Below are positions 46,424-55,829 of a DNA stretch of 64,000 bases, piece by piece. A program made the position numbers and the translations under genes. Position 1 is the first letter of the stretch. Every line of letters begins with the position of its first letter. The notes below the pieces were generated by a model. That model saw only the letters and a list, made by a program, of their open reading frames with translations. It was not told where the DNA came from and searched no databases. Source of the DNA: Hoeflea prorocentri (GTDB lineage: Bacteria > Pseudomonadota > Alphaproteobacteria > Rhizobiales > Rhizobiaceae); contig NZ_JAPJZI010000001.1 in NCBI RefSeq assembly GCF_027944115.1, forward strand, positions 868,001 to 932,000, written 5' to 3'.

Positions 46424-49400
46424 CTGGTTCGCATATTCGTATTCTTCGGTGGACTATTGGTTTTGGCGCTGTTTGCGGCGCTGATCGGGCCTTACTTCGT
46501 CGACTGGTCAAGCTATCGCCAGGAGTTCGAAAGAGAGGCCGGTCGCATTCTTGGCCAGAAGGTTCAGGTTCTTGGCGATGCGGATGCGCGTTTACTGCCG
46601 TTCCCTTCCGTCAGTTTCGATAATGTCGTTGTCGGAGAGGGGGATGACGGACAGCCGATGATGACGGTTGACCGGTTCTCCATGGATGCGGAGCTGGCAC
46701 CTTTCCTCAGCGGTGAAATCCGCATTTTTGATATGCGCATCGAAAGTCCTCAGGCGACCGTCCGGCTCTCGCCAACCGGTGAGCTTGACTGGGCGCTGCG
46801 TAGCCATAAGACCCTGCCTGGAAATTCCCTGACGCTGGAAAGCATAACGGTGACCGGAGGCAGCGCGCTTGTTATCGACGAACAAAACGGCCGCGAGCAT
46901 CGTCTTGAAGATGTCGATATGCGCATGTCGGCAAAATCGATTGCCGGCCCCTGGAATATGGATGGCTCGGCCGTTGTCGACGGTTATGGCGCCGACTTCA
47001 CCCTGACGACCGGGGCTTTTGTGGATGAAAACCGGATCCGGCTGAAGGCCCGCGTCATGCCGGCGGCACTGCCGGTTTCCGTCGATCTGGAAGGGGATCT
47101 GCGGATTGAAGAGCTCAAGCCGCAATATAAAGGCAGCTTCCAGGTTCGCGCGCTGGACCCTTCAAAGATAAAGGATGAGAACGGTGCGACCGTAAAGAGC
47201 GGCCGCCGGCCCATCTATGCACGTGCGACCGGCGTTTTCGAACTGAACAATGAACGCTTGAGGATCGAGGATTACCGCCTGGAGACCGGGCCGGCAAACG
47301 ATCCCTACATTATCTCCGGCGAGGCCACATTCGACACCGGCCGCAATCCGGAGTTTCTTCTGGTTGCCGACGGTCAGCAGCTCAATCTGGCGCGGATGAC
47401 CGGCGACCAGGATCAGGAAGAGGTCAACGCGGTCTCCTTCGGCGACAGGCTCTCCTCCCTGCGCAGATTGCTGTCGCTTGCGCCTGTGCCGCAAATGCCG
47501 GGCAAGGTTTCTGTTGCGCTTCCGGCGATCCTTGCCGGCGACACGACGGTTCGCGACGTGATGGTCGACGCAACGCCGGATGGCGAAGCGTGGAGGATCA
47601 ACCGGATGGAAGCAAAACTGCCCGGGCGGACGCAATTCCTTGCATCCGGCCGTCTGGGTGTCGGAGCTGCCTTCGGCTTCTCTGGCGAGGTGATTGTCGC
47701 CTCAAACCAGCCATCGGGATTTGCCTCCTGGCTGACGGACAGTGTCGATCCGGCAATTCGTCGGCTGGAGGCGGCAGGCCTGTCGGCAAGGGTGGATCTG
47801 TCGACGCAATTGCAACGCTTCGATCAGCTTGAGATTGCCGTGGGACCGGCGATCCTGAAAGGCCGGCTTGAAAGGGTGGTACCGATACAGGGCCGACCCT
47901 CCATGTCGTTGGTTCTCGACGGTGACGAGGTCGATCTTGACGCGTTAAGGGCCTTTGCCGGCCTTATCATCGGGAACAACCAGGAAAGCAGGCTCGCCGG
48001 GCACGATGTGAGCGCAAGGCTGAGCGCGCAGCGTTTTCTGGCTTCAGGCTTTGCCGCCAATGACACCGATGTTGCGCTTCGCCTGAAAGGCGGCACGCTT
48101 GATATCGACCGGTTGACGATCAACGATCTGGCGGGCGCCTCGGTATCAGGTGTCGGCAGGCTGGAGAATGTTTTTACGGCTCCGGTCGGCGATGTCGATG
48201 TCAGCATGATGACAGAGAGCAGCGGCCGCTTTCTGACGCTCCTGTCCCGGCTTGGCGGCGCCCATCCGGTGCTGGATCACCTGGGTGCGAACGCAGCTCT
48301 CTTCGGTGAAACATCGATTGACGTTCAGACGCGATTTGCCCCGGGGCTGACAGAGGGAACGTCCCTGTCCTCGCGTGTAAGGGGTCGCACAGGCGGCAGC
48401 CGCTTCAACATCCTCGTCGAGCGCAACGATGCGTTTGCGCCACTGGATACGGGCCAGATTTCCATAACGGCTGATCTTGGAAATTCAGAGCCGCGCACCT
48501 TGCTGGCGCAAATCGGCATCGACAGCCTTCCCGTAGAACTTCCCGGACCGGCTTCACTTGATCTTAGGGTCGAAGGCAGCCCATCGCAGGAACTTGCATT
48601 TTCCTTCGGCTATGATGCGCCCGACACTCAACTGTCGGCTCGCGGCAAGGGCTGGCAGGATCAGGACCGTATCCTGCAGGGCGATTTCAAGCTGCAGTTC
48701 AACTCCGATGACCTGACGCCCTATCTTGCGATGAATGGTCTGAACCTGACCGATCCGGGCCTTTCACTGCCGGCTCAGTGGAGCGCCGATATCCTCACCA
48801 GTTCGCGCTCCTATCTGCTGGAGAATTTGCAAGGAATTGCGGGGGAGAGTGAATTTGCCGGCAAGGTCTTTGTCGAACGCAATTCCGAAATCGCGGACCT
48901 GCGCGGCGAGCTGACGCTTACCGAGGTCGACTTTCCCTATCTTGCAGACCTGATGCTCGGGCCCGGCACGACCCTATCCGGCACCACGGATTGGTCAAAT
49001 GCGCAATTTCTGCCACCGCTTCAGGGCAACCTCGAATTTGATTTTGACATCACGGCAAAGACCGCCGCGCTACATTTTGGGCCCAAGGCTGAAAACTGGT
49101 CCGGTAAACTGGTCCTGAAGGACAATGAGCTGCAGTGGCGTGACGTTGGCGCCGACTGGCTCGGCGGAAAACTGGCCGGCGGATTGACGCTGGCAAATCG
49201 TGACGCCACGGCGCTTTTGTCAGGTCAGTTTCAGGTAAACGGCGCCGACATCGATACCATCGTGTGGAAGCGTGACGGATTTCCGGTCGCCACGGGAACC
49301 TTTGACGCTTCCGCAGCCTTCGAGGGCGCCGGCACAAGTGTCCGAGACCTGGTTTCTTCACTCTCCGGGTCCGGGATCATTCAGGCCAACGGGCTTGAGA

Positions 49401-50320
49401 TCGTCGGGGTGGAAAATGAATCCCTGTCTGCGATCCTGACGGCTGCAGATACGGAAGGTTTCGAGGCGGATCGTGAGAGCGTAGGCATTCTTGCGGATGC
49501 AACCGTTTCGGGCGGAACCTTTTATGCCGACAGCATGGCGGTGCCTTTTACCATGGCAGCCGGCACGCTGCGCATGCCGAATATTGTGCTCGACGATTCA
49601 GGAGCAAGTGTTCGCGGCGAGGCACGCTTTAATCTTCAAGAAGGCGCGGTGGATGCGCGTTTCGATATCGAATTCGATCCGGAAGACGCAGCGCTGACAG
49701 GTGCGGCGCCGGCCATCAGCATAGCATTTCTCGGACCGGTCGGTGCGCCGGACCGGACAATCGATGTTGCGGAACTGGCGAATTTTCTTTCGCTCAGGGC
49801 ATTCGAGCGTGAGCGCCGCCGGGTCGAAATCCTTCAGGCGGTTGTTCTTGAAAACCAGCGCATGCGCCGCGAGGCGCTGCTTGCCAAGGAACAGGAGAGG
49901 GCCCATCGCGACGCCACGGAGCAGCGCGAACGTGAAATCGATGAGCGTGCGGCGAACGAAGCCGAAAGGCTTGAGCAGGAACGCCTTGCAGCAATAGAAG
50001 CCGAACGCCGGGCGGAACAGGAAGCGCAGGAGGCCGCGCTACGGGCCCAGGAGGAAGAAGAGCGCCGGCAACTTGAAGAGGCTCAATTGCGCGCCGCGCA
50101 GAATTTCGCCGACAGGCTTTTAAGGGGCGATGCTTCGCCGCCCCAGCAGGATGATTTCCTGCTGCAACTGGAAAATGCTGTGAGGCAGGCCGGTGAGCGC
50201 GCCGACAGCGCGCAGGGTGGAGCGGGCAGTGTAACCCGGTTACCGGTGCCTTCAGAGCGCGGCCCCCAGGACGGCGGTAGCAGGTTGCGTATCCTCAATT
50301 TCGACAGTTTGAACAACTAG
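46424..50320 (+). CDS. AsmA-family inner-membrane protein (about 1298 residues, probable CTG start)
   Basis: AsmA proteins sit in the inner membrane and reach into the periplasm; relatives affect outer-membrane assembly and lipid transport. The N-terminus VRIFVFFGGLLVLALFAALIGPYFVDW is one membrane segment followed by the AsmA domain (SYRQEFEREAGRILGQKVQVLGDADARLLPFPSVSFDNV). A long beta-rich middle follows, with a second AsmA segment near residues 1000-1100 (DLVSSLSGSGIIQANGLEIVGVE). The C-terminal 180 residues form an Arg/Glu/Ala coiled coil. The only canonical start, TTG 46457, would cut into the membrane segment. CTG 46424, nine bases after AAGG, restores it. Confidence 0.88.
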   Translation: MVRIFVFFGGLLVLALFAALIGPYFVDWSSYRQEFEREAGRILGQKVQVLGDADARLLPFPSVSFDNVVVGEGDDGQPMMTVDRFSMDAELAPFLSGEIRIFDMRIESPQATVRLSPTGELDWALRSHKTLPGNSLTLESITVTGGSALVIDEQNGREHRLEDVDMRMSAKSIAGPWNMDGSAVVDGYGADFTLTTGAFVDENRIRLKARVMPAALPVSVDLEGDLRIEELKPQYKGSFQVRALDPSKIKDENGATVKSGRRPIYARATGVFELNNERLRIEDYRLETGPANDPYIISGEATFDTGRNPEFLLVADGQQLNLARMTGDQDQEEVNAVSFGDRLSSLRRLLSLAPVPQMPGKVSVALPAILAGDTTVRDVMVDATPDGEAWRINRMEAKLPGRTQFLASGRLGVGAAFGFSGEVIVASNQPSGFASWLTDSVDPAIRRLEAAGLSARVDLSTQLQRFDQLEIAVGPAILKGRLERVVPIQGRPSMSLVLDGDEVDLDALRAFAGLIIGNNQESRLAGHDVSARLSAQRFLASGFAANDTDVALRLKGGTLDIDRLTINDLAGASVSGVGRLENVFTAPVGDVDVSMMTESSGRFLTLLSRLGGAHPVLDHLGANAALFGETSIDVQTRFAPGLTEGTSLSSRVRGRTGGSRFNILVERNDAFAPLDTGQISITADLGNSEPRTLLAQIGIDSLPVELPGPASLDLRVEGSPSQELAFSFGYDAPDTQLSARGKGWQDQDRILQGDFKLQFNSDDLTPYLAMNGLNLTDPGLSLPAQWSADILTSSRSYLLENLQGIAGESEFAGKVFVERNSEIADLRGELTLTEVDFPYLADLMLGPGTTLSGTTDWSNAQFLPPLQGNLEFDFDITAKTAALHFGPKAENWSGKLVLKDNELQWRDVGADWLGGKLAGGLTLANRDATALLSGQFQVNGADIDTIVWKRDGFPVATGTFDASAAFEGAGTSVRDLVSSLSGSGIIQANGLEIVGVENESLSAILTAADTEGFEADRESVGILADATVSGGTFYADSMAVPFTMAAGTLRMPNIVLDDSGASVRGEARFNLQEGAVDARFDIEFDPEDAALTGAAPAISIAFLGPVGAPDRTIDVAELANFLSLRAFERERRRVEILQAVVLENQRMRREALLAKEQERAHRDATEQREREIDERAANEAERLEQERLAAIEAERRAEQEAQEAALRAQEEEERRQLEEAQLRAAQNFADRLLRGDASPPQQDDFLLQLENAVRQAGERADSAQGGAGSVTRLPVPSERGPQDGGSRLRILNFDSLNN

Positions 50321-50358
50321 AGCAGATCTGGCGCCGGCCGGAAAATGGCGGGGCCGCC

Positions 50359-50577
50359 TTATTCGCTGCGACGGGTTTGCAGCTGCTTGAGCACATAAAC
50401 GCGTAAGGCGGACGACAGGTTCGTTTCAGAACGTCGGGCCTCGTCGATCTCAACGATCAGGTTGGAAAGCGAAAGCTCGCGATCTGCCGCGATCGCTCGC
50501 AAAGCCTGCCAGAATTCATCTTCCAGAGAGAAGCTGGTTCTGTGGCCGCGAATGGTTACCGAGCGTTTGCGGATCAT
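50359..50577 (-). CDS. Ribbon-helix-helix domain protein (72 residues)
   Basis: This small protein, MIRKRSVTIRGHRTSFSLEDEFWQALRAIAADRELSLSNLIVEIDE, has the RHH pattern of a beta strand followed by two helices. It probably binds DNA as a dimer, though the family (RHH_4) is not well studied. The start ATG 50577 overlaps the DUF4169 stop by four bases (ATGA), so the two are translationally coupled behind sspB. The target is unknown. Confidence 0.85.
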   Translation of the reverse strand: MIRKRSVTIRGHRTSFSLEDEFWQALRAIAADRELSLSNLIVEIDEARRSETNLSSALRVYVLKQLQTRRSE

Positions 50578-50786
50578 TTTTCGGGCAGTTTGGACCGGCC
50601 CTTGTCCCGATTGTCTATACGCTTTTGCGCGTGTTGGCTGTTGCGCTGTTCATTCAGCTTGCCGGTCAGTTCTTTTTCGGCCTTTGTGCGGCCATAGGAA
50701 ATGCGGTTTTGCTCCGCCGTCTTTTGCTTTTGTGCGCGTGCCTTGCGTTTTTTGAACTGGCGCAAATTGACCAGATCGGCGGTCAT
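50574..50786 (-). CDS. DUF4169 protein (70 residues)
   Basis: This very basic protein, beginning MTADLVNLRQFKKRKARAQKQ and continuing RISYGRTKAEKEL, is the diagnostic pattern of DUF4169. It is mostly helical and highly charged, with no known function. It lies between sspB (2 bp upstream of the ATG at 50786) and the RHH gene (4-bp overlap). This tight three-gene order is widespread in Rhizobiales and suggests a shared transcript. Confidence 0.88.
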   Translation of the reverse strand: MTADLVNLRQFKKRKARAQKQKTAEQNRISYGRTKAEKELTGKLNEQRNSQHAQKRIDNRDKGRSKLPEK

Positions 50787-50787
50787 C

Positions 50788-51354
50788 TCAGTTTTTCTTC
50801 CGGAATGCATCGAGCGAAACGACATCTGCGCTGGCCTTGTCGCCGTCGTCGTCCTCTTCCTCGGGCTTGTCAGCCGCAGCAGCTGCCGGTGCGGTTTCCG
50901 ACACAGCAGGTTCGGCTTCGGGTTCCGTGTTTGACTGGTTTTCCACGGTATCCAGATAATCGGCGATTTCAGCCGTTGGCTGTTCCTCGCCTTCGGTGGC
51001 CGAGGGGTCAAACTCCAGTTCGAAGTTGACGGACGGATCGTAGAAGCCCCGGATCGCCGCAAAGGGGACGTGAAGCTTCTCCGGCTTGTCGGAAAAGGAA
51101 AGACCGATTTCGAAATAGCTTTCCGTGACCTTGAGATCCCAGAACTGATGCTGGATGACAATTGTCATCTGCTCGGTATATTTTTCTTTCAGATAAGCGG
51201 AGATGCGCACACCCGGCGCATTGGTCAAAAAGGTTATGAAGAAGTGGTGTTCGCCTGGCAGGCTTCCGGTTGCGGCTACTTCTGACAAAACCTTGCGGAT
51301 AACGCCCCTGAGCGCTTCCTGGGCCAGAATATCGTATCTGATGTGATCCTGCAC
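50788..51354 (-). CDS. sspB: SspB-family ClpXP adaptor
   Basis: SspB recognises the tmRNA tag and delivers tagged proteins to the ClpXP protease. The folded domain covers about residues 1-120 (DHIRYDILAQEALRGVIRKVLSEVAATGSLPGEHHFFITFLTNAPGVRISAYLKEKYTEQMTIVIQHQFWDLKV). The C-terminus is a long, acidic, Ala/Pro/Glu-rich disordered tail ending VVSLDAFRKKN, the likely ClpX-contacting segment. The alpha-type SspB has this arrangement. The GTG at 51354 gives the usual MQDHIRYDIL beginning; an upstream GTG at 51393 is also open. The tmRNA gene is immediately upstream on the same strand. Confidence 0.9.
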   Translation of the reverse strand: MQDHIRYDILAQEALRGVIRKVLSEVAATGSLPGEHHFFITFLTNAPGVRISAYLKEKYTEQMTIVIQHQFWDLKVTESYFEIGLSFSDKPEKLHVPFAAIRGFYDPSVNFELEFDPSATEGEEQPTAEIADYLDTVENQSNTEPEAEPAVSETAPAAAAADKPEEEDDDGDKASADVVSLDAFRKKN

Positions 51355-51444
51355 TTGCCGATTCCGCCTTTTTCTTTCCGTACCGTGATACACATCCTGC
51401 GATAACCGCTCAATATTGTCTTTGAAAATTTCCTTTATAAAACA

Positions 51445-51775
51445 GAAAGTGGAGGCTTCTGTTGCCAGGTGCCTCCGAACCCCGCCTGACCGTGCGACCG
51501 GTCAGGAGTTTAATTGAAGCTATCGCACCGCATTAAGCGGCGAGACGCGCTTCCGCATAGTTGTCGTTTGCAACTATTGAGTCGGCCCGATAACGGCGGA
51601 ACCATGCCGGGCAAAAAGTTGATCTTTACGCCCTCGTCGATCCTGTATCGCCCCCATCACAACCGTCTCGGCTTTCGCTCCGTGCTGGCGGAGCCGGTTG
51701 TGGTGGAGGCGCCGGGTACTGCCCCCGGGTCCGATGGGTTTATTGCATCTTCCGTTTATCGCCATAGCTGCCGAA
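51445..51775 (-). ncRNA. ssrA: Circularly permuted alphaproteobacterial tmRNA (ssrA)
   Basis: This RNA rescues stalled ribosomes and encodes a degradation tag. The tag is read on the minus strand at 51571-51536 as ANDNYAEARLAA, followed by TAA (51533-51535). The coding piece begins GGGGGCG at 51655 and pairs with CGCCTCC of the acceptor piece, whose 3' end is at ACCA (51701-51704 region). The segment 51656-51700 between them is the excised loop. The acceptor piece is transcribed first, as expected for the permuted gene; its 5' limit near 51775 is approximate. The coding piece ends with a GGAGGC/GCCTCC hairpin (51451-51476). Confidence 0.9.
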
Positions 51776-51984
51776 ACAGCACCCTAGATATAAGACGTCG
51801 TGTCCGGATTGAAAAGGGCTTGGGCATTTTGGCGCGGCGGTTCTGGCTAAAACCAAGCTTTTGCATTGAAGCTGTTGAACGTTTCGGCTTCATGGGATTG
51901 CGGTGGCTTTTTCGCGGCCAAAGCGTTTTGTGTCTTGCCCGGTGACCTTATGATGGCGCGTGCGAATCGGCGCGGGAGCATGAC

Positions 51985-52779
51985 ATGCAGCAATATCACG
52001 AACTACTTCGGCGGGTGCTCGACACTGGCGTCGATAGAAGCGACCGCACCGGAACGGGCACACGCTCGATTTTCGGCCACCAGATGCGGTTCGATCTGTC
52101 GGAAGGGTTCCCGGTCCTGACGACCAAAAAACTTCATCTGCGGTCGATCATCATCGAATTGCTGTGGTTCCTGAAAGGCGAGACCAATATTGCCTGGTTG
52201 AAGGAAAACGGCGTCTCCATCTGGGATGAATGGGCTGACGAAAATGGCGAACTCGGTCCGGTTTACGGCTATCAGTGGCGATCTTGGCCGGCACCGGACG
52301 GCCGTTCCATCGATCAGATCGCCAATGTGGTCGATACAATCAGGACAAACCCGACATCTCGGCGTCTGGTGGTATCGGCCTGGAATCCGGCACTTGTCGA
52401 TGATATGGCGCTGCCGCCCTGCCACTGCCTGTTCCAGTTCTATGTCGCCGAGGGCCGGCTGTCGTGCCAATTGTACCAGCGGTCGGCAGACATCTTCCTG
52501 GGCGTGCCCTTCAACATCGCTTCCTATTCATTGCTGACGATGATGATGGCACAGGTCTGTGGACTGGAATACGGCGATTTTGTTCTCACCTTTGGCGATG
52601 CCCACCTTTATGCCGACCATCTGGAAAAAGCCGAGCTGCAGCTAAAGCGCGACGTTCGGTCGCTACCCGTCATGCACATCAACCCCGAAGTCAAAGATCT
52701 CTTTGCTTTCCGTTATGAGGACTTCACGCTCGAAGGCTACGATCCGCATCCGCACATCCCGGCGAAGGTCTCGGTATGA
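51985..52779 (+). CDS. thyA: Thymidylate synthase ThyA
   Basis: This enzyme makes dTMP from dUMP with methylenetetrahydrofolate, in the cytoplasm. The 264 residues match the length of the E. coli enzyme. The catalytic cysteine is Cys146 in [12 protein letters not shown]. Other conserved segments are [64 protein letters not shown] and [14 protein letters not shown]. It overlaps folA by 4 bp, linking synthesis of dTMP with regeneration of tetrahydrofolate. Confidence 0.97.
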   Translation: MQQYHELLRRVLDTGVDRSDRTGTGTRSIFGHQMRFDLSEGFPVLTTKKLHLRSIIIELLWFLKGETNIAWLKENGVSIWDEWADENGELGPVYGYQWRSWPAPDGRSIDQIANVVDTIRTNPTSRRLVVSAWNPALVDDMALPPCHCLFQFYVAEGRLSCQLYQRSADIFLGVPFNIASYSLLTMMMAQVCGLEYGDFVLTFGDAHLYADHLEKAELQLKRDVRSLPVMHINPEVKDLFAFRYEDFTLEGYDPHPHIPAKVSV

Positions 52780-53312
52780 GCGGAGCCACCAGGTCATCCG
52801 ATGTTGAGGTGTCCATGGTTGTTGCCATCGCGCGCAACGGCGTGATCGGCAGCAATGGCGATATGCCATGGCGGCTTTCGACAGACCTGAAGCGCTTCAA
52901 GGCCATCACCATGGGCAAGCCGGTCATCATGGGCCGCAAGACCTACCAATCCGTCGGTAAGGCTTTGCCTGGCCGCAGGAACCTTGTGATTACCCGGAAC
53001 AAGGGGTTTGTGCTGCCGGACGCGGATGTTTTCCTGTCGCTTGATGATGCACTGGAAAGTGCGCGCAAAACCGCCGCTGCAGAAGGTCACAGCGAGGTCT
53101 GTATCATTGGCGGCGGCGAAATTTACCGGCAATCACTGCCGTTTGCTGATATCCTGCATGTAACTTATGTGGACAGCGATCCCGAGGGCGATACGGTGTT
53201 TCCAGAAATTGACAGCGGAACCTGGCGGGTGGAATCCGAACAGTCTTTTCCGTCCGGCGAACAAGACAGTGCGGCAACCCGCTACGTGGTTTATCGCCGC
53301 AAGGGAAGGTAA
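52776..53312 (+). CDS. folA: Dihydrofolate reductase
   Basis: This NADPH-dependent enzyme reduces dihydrofolate produced by ThyA to tetrahydrofolate. The 178 residues show [48 protein letters not shown] and the NADPH segment [26 protein letters not shown]. The Asp or Glu of the active site is in [11 protein letters not shown]. The 4-bp ATGA overlap with thyA implies one transcript and translational coupling. About 207 bp separate it from hflK. Confidence 0.97.
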   Translation: MSGATRSSDVEVSMVVAIARNGVIGSNGDMPWRLSTDLKRFKAITMGKPVIMGRKTYQSVGKALPGRRNLVITRNKGFVLPDADVFLSLDDALESARKTAAAEGHSEVCIIGGGEIYRQSLPFADILHVTYVDSDPEGDTVFPEIDSGTWRVESEQSFPSGEQDSAATRYVVYRRKGR

Positions 53313-53519
53313 CCTTAAGCGCCGGGCCGCGTTGAAAGCCGGGGCCGGAGTACCTATAACCCCAAAGGAGCGAATTGGCGCACACCCGAATATGCCTTGA
53401 CCTTGCAGGGTTGCCGTGCAAATCGATGCGCCGAAACGAGAAACTGCAAGTATCAGATGCATTTGCGCGGGCTCACAGCCAATGGCGACAAATCGCAGCG
53501 ACGAAATGGTGAGGATTGA

Positions 53520-54611
53520 ATGCCCTGGAGCAACCAAAATGGTAGTGGTGGAAATAACCAGGGTCCCTGGGGGCAGGGACCGCGTGGGCCACGCCGTCCT
53601 GGCGGCGGCGGTGGTGGCGGAACGCCCCCCGATTTGGAAGAGATTATCCGCCGAAGTCAGGATCAGCTGAAAAATGCACTGCCTGGCGGCGGTGGCGGGA
53701 GCCCGTGGTTCATCGGCGTGATAATCGTCGGTCTCGTGCTCCTGTGGCTGTTTCAGGCTGTTTACACGGTTCAGCCCGATCAGCGTGGCGTCGTCCTTTT
53801 GTTCGGTGAGCCACGCGACGAGCTTTCACAGCCCGGCCTTCACTTCCTGTGGTGGCCGGTCGAACGTGTCGAGATGGTCAGCATTGTCGAGCGGCAGATC
53901 AATATCGGCGGAAGCTCCGCCAGGGGAGCCACGCAAGGCCTGATGCTGTCGGGCGATCAAAACATCGTCGATGTGCAGTTCTCCGTGCTTTATGCGATCA
54001 CCGGTCCGCGTGACTACCTGTTCAATGTAGAGCAGCCAGAGGATACGTTGCGTCAGGTGGCTGAAAGCGCCATGCGTGAAGTTGTCGGTCGCCGTCCGGC
54101 TCAGGACATTTTCCGCGACAATCGTCAGGTAATTGCCGATGACGTGAAAACGACGATCCAGAGCACCATGGACAGCTACGGTGCCGGAATTTCCGTCAAT
54201 ACAGTGTCGATCGAGGACGCCGCACCGCCGCGCGAAGTGGCCGATGCGTTTGACGAGGTGCAGCGCGCCGAGCAGGACGAAGACCGCTTTGTCGAGGAAG
54301 CCAACCAGTATTCCAACCAGAAGCTTGGTCAGGCCCGAGGTGAGGCGGCTCAAATCCGCGAAGAGGCTGCGGCCTACAAGGACCGGGTGGTCAACGAAGC
54401 CGAAGGTGAGGCACAGCGCTTTGTCGCCATCTATGACGAGTATTCCAAGGCTCCTGACGTGACGCGCAAGCGCCTGTTCCTGGAAACCATGGAAGATGTG
54501 TTCAAATCGTCCAACAAGTTCATCATCGAACAAAACCAGGGATCGGGCGTCGTGCCTTATCTTCCGCTCACCGAACTCAACAGGAGCGCTGGCCAGGGAG
54601 GAACAAACTAA
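53520..54611 (+). CDS. hflK: HflK, subunit of the HflKC modulator of FtsH
   Basis: HflK forms a membrane-anchored complex with HflC that modulates the FtsH protease. The 363 residues start with a Gly/Asn/Pro-rich segment (NQGPWGQGPRGPRRPGGGGGG), a membrane segment near residues 60-80 (GVIIVGLVLLWLFQAVYTV) and a Band 7/SPFH domain (PDQRGVVLLFGEPRDELSQPGLHFLWWPVERVEMV). A long helical tail follows from about residue 240. GAGGATTGA precedes ATG 53520. The stop shares one base with the hflC start. Confidence 0.94.
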   Translation: MPWSNQNGSGGNNQGPWGQGPRGPRRPGGGGGGGTPPDLEEIIRRSQDQLKNALPGGGGGSPWFIGVIIVGLVLLWLFQAVYTVQPDQRGVVLLFGEPRDELSQPGLHFLWWPVERVEMVSIVERQINIGGSSARGATQGLMLSGDQNIVDVQFSVLYAITGPRDYLFNVEQPEDTLRQVAESAMREVVGRRPAQDIFRDNRQVIADDVKTTIQSTMDSYGAGISVNTVSIEDAAPPREVADAFDEVQRAEQDEDRFVEEANQYSNQKLGQARGEAAQIREEAAAYKDRVVNEAEGEAQRFVAIYDEYSKAPDVTRKRLFLETMEDVFKSSNKFIIEQNQGSGVVPYLPLTELNRSAGQGGTN

Positions 54612-55525
54612 TGGGTAACCGTCTTCCCATCATCGTCATTGCCCTCGTGGTTCTGGCTGGTCTTGCCTACTCGTCTTTCTTTATCGTTCATGCCGGACAG
54701 CAGGCCATCGTGCTGCGCTTTGGTGAAATCCGTTCGGTGAAAACCGAACCCGGGCTCTATTTCAAACTGCCGTTCAGTTTCATCGAAGCCGACAATGTGC
54801 AGATGATCCAGAAACGGGCCATCCGGTTTGATCTCGATGATATCCGCGTTCAGGTCTCAGGCGGTAAATTCTACGAGGTGGATGCGTTCGTGGTCTATAA
54901 GATCACCGATGCGCGGCGCTTCCGGGAAACCGTTTCCGGGGATGTGATGGCGGCTGAGGCGCGGCTTCGCACGCGTCTCGATTCGGCTTTGCGCCGTGTG
55001 TATGGTCTGCGTGGATTTGAGGCGGCGCTCTCGGATGCGCGTAATGCGATGATGACCGAGGTGCGCGATCAGTTACGTCCGGATGCCGAATCCCTCGGAC
55101 TGACCATTGAGGATGTGCGTATTCGCCGGACCGACCTGACTCAAGAGGTCTCCCAGCAGACCTATGACCGTATGAAGGCGGAGCGTCTTGCAGAAGCCGA
55201 GCTGATCAGAGCGAGAGGCCGTGAAGCCGGCCAGCGCATTCGCGCCATTGCCGACAGGCAGGTCGTGGAGCTGGAATCCGAGGCGCGCCGCGATTCAGAA
55301 ATCACCCGAGGTGAGGGCGATGCCGAACGCAACCGCATCTTTGCCGAGGCTTTTTCCAAGGATGAATCGTTCTTTGATTTCTACCGCTCCATGGAAGCTT
55401 ACCGGCAGTCGCTGACCGACACTGACACGACCATGGTGATCACGCCGAACTCCGAATTCTTCCGCTTCTTCCAGGATGCAGCGGGAGCAGCGGCGAGCGG
55501 CGGCGACGCAGCCAGTTCGCAATGA
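54611..55525 (+). CDS. hflC: HflC, subunit of the HflKC modulator of FtsH
   Basis: This partner of HflK has 304 residues: one N-terminal membrane segment (IIVIALVVLAGLAYSSFFIVHAGQQAIVLRFG) and the SPFH domain with GLYFKLPFSFIEADNVQMI and EVDAFVVYKITDARRF. A C-terminal helical region follows with the family arginine-rich stretch ERLAEAELIRARGREAGQRIRAIADRQ. Its ATG overlaps the hflK stop by one base. DUF2065 follows at 12 bp and a Do-type protease after that. Confidence 0.94.
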   Translation: MGNRLPIIVIALVVLAGLAYSSFFIVHAGQQAIVLRFGEIRSVKTEPGLYFKLPFSFIEADNVQMIQKRAIRFDLDDIRVQVSGGKFYEVDAFVVYKITDARRFRETVSGDVMAAEARLRTRLDSALRRVYGLRGFEAALSDARNAMMTEVRDQLRPDAESLGLTIEDVRIRRTDLTQEVSQQTYDRMKAERLAEAELIRARGREAGQRIRAIADRQVVELESEARRDSEITRGEGDAERNRIFAEAFSKDESFFDFYRSMEAYRQSLTDTDTTMVITPNSEFFRFFQDAAGAAASGGDAASSQ

Positions 55526-55537
55526 GCCGAGTGCGCC

Positions 55538-55723
55538 ATGAGTGACCTTCTTGTGGCCATCGGATTGTTCTTTGTCATCGAGGGGCTGGTCTATGCGCTG
55601 GCCCCTTCTTTCATTCGCAGGATGGCTGAAGAACTACCGCTGATAACGGACCAGCAGATGCGTGCCTTCGGGCTGGCTGCAGTCGGGCTTGGCGTGTTTT
55701 TTGTCTGGATGGTCAGGGGCTAG
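55538..55723 (+). CDS. DUF2065 small membrane protein (YjeT type)
   Basis: This 61-residue protein has two hydrophobic segments: SDLLVAIGLFFVIEGLVYALAP and FGLAAVGLGVFFVWMVRG. This is the DUF2065/YjeT pattern, with the intervening RRMAEELPLITDQQMR. Members are commonly encoded beside hflKC, as here. No biochemical role is known. It is tightly spaced after hflC (12 bp), so it is probably in the same operon. Confidence 0.88.
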   Translation: MSDLLVAIGLFFVIEGLVYALAPSFIRRMAEELPLITDQQMRAFGLAAVGLGVFFVWMVRG

Positions 55724-55829
55724 CCGGGCTTCACGGGATTTTTGCCAGAATTGAGTGGACGTGGCCGAAATTGACCATATCTATGCCGCAAAAGGTATCA
55801 GCCGAAATCAAACCGAGAGAGAGAACACC

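Noticed and set aside
51514-51945. 143-codon plus-strand frame upstream of thyA
   Set aside because: It lies over the minus-strand tmRNA, whose tag and acceptor pairing are unambiguous.
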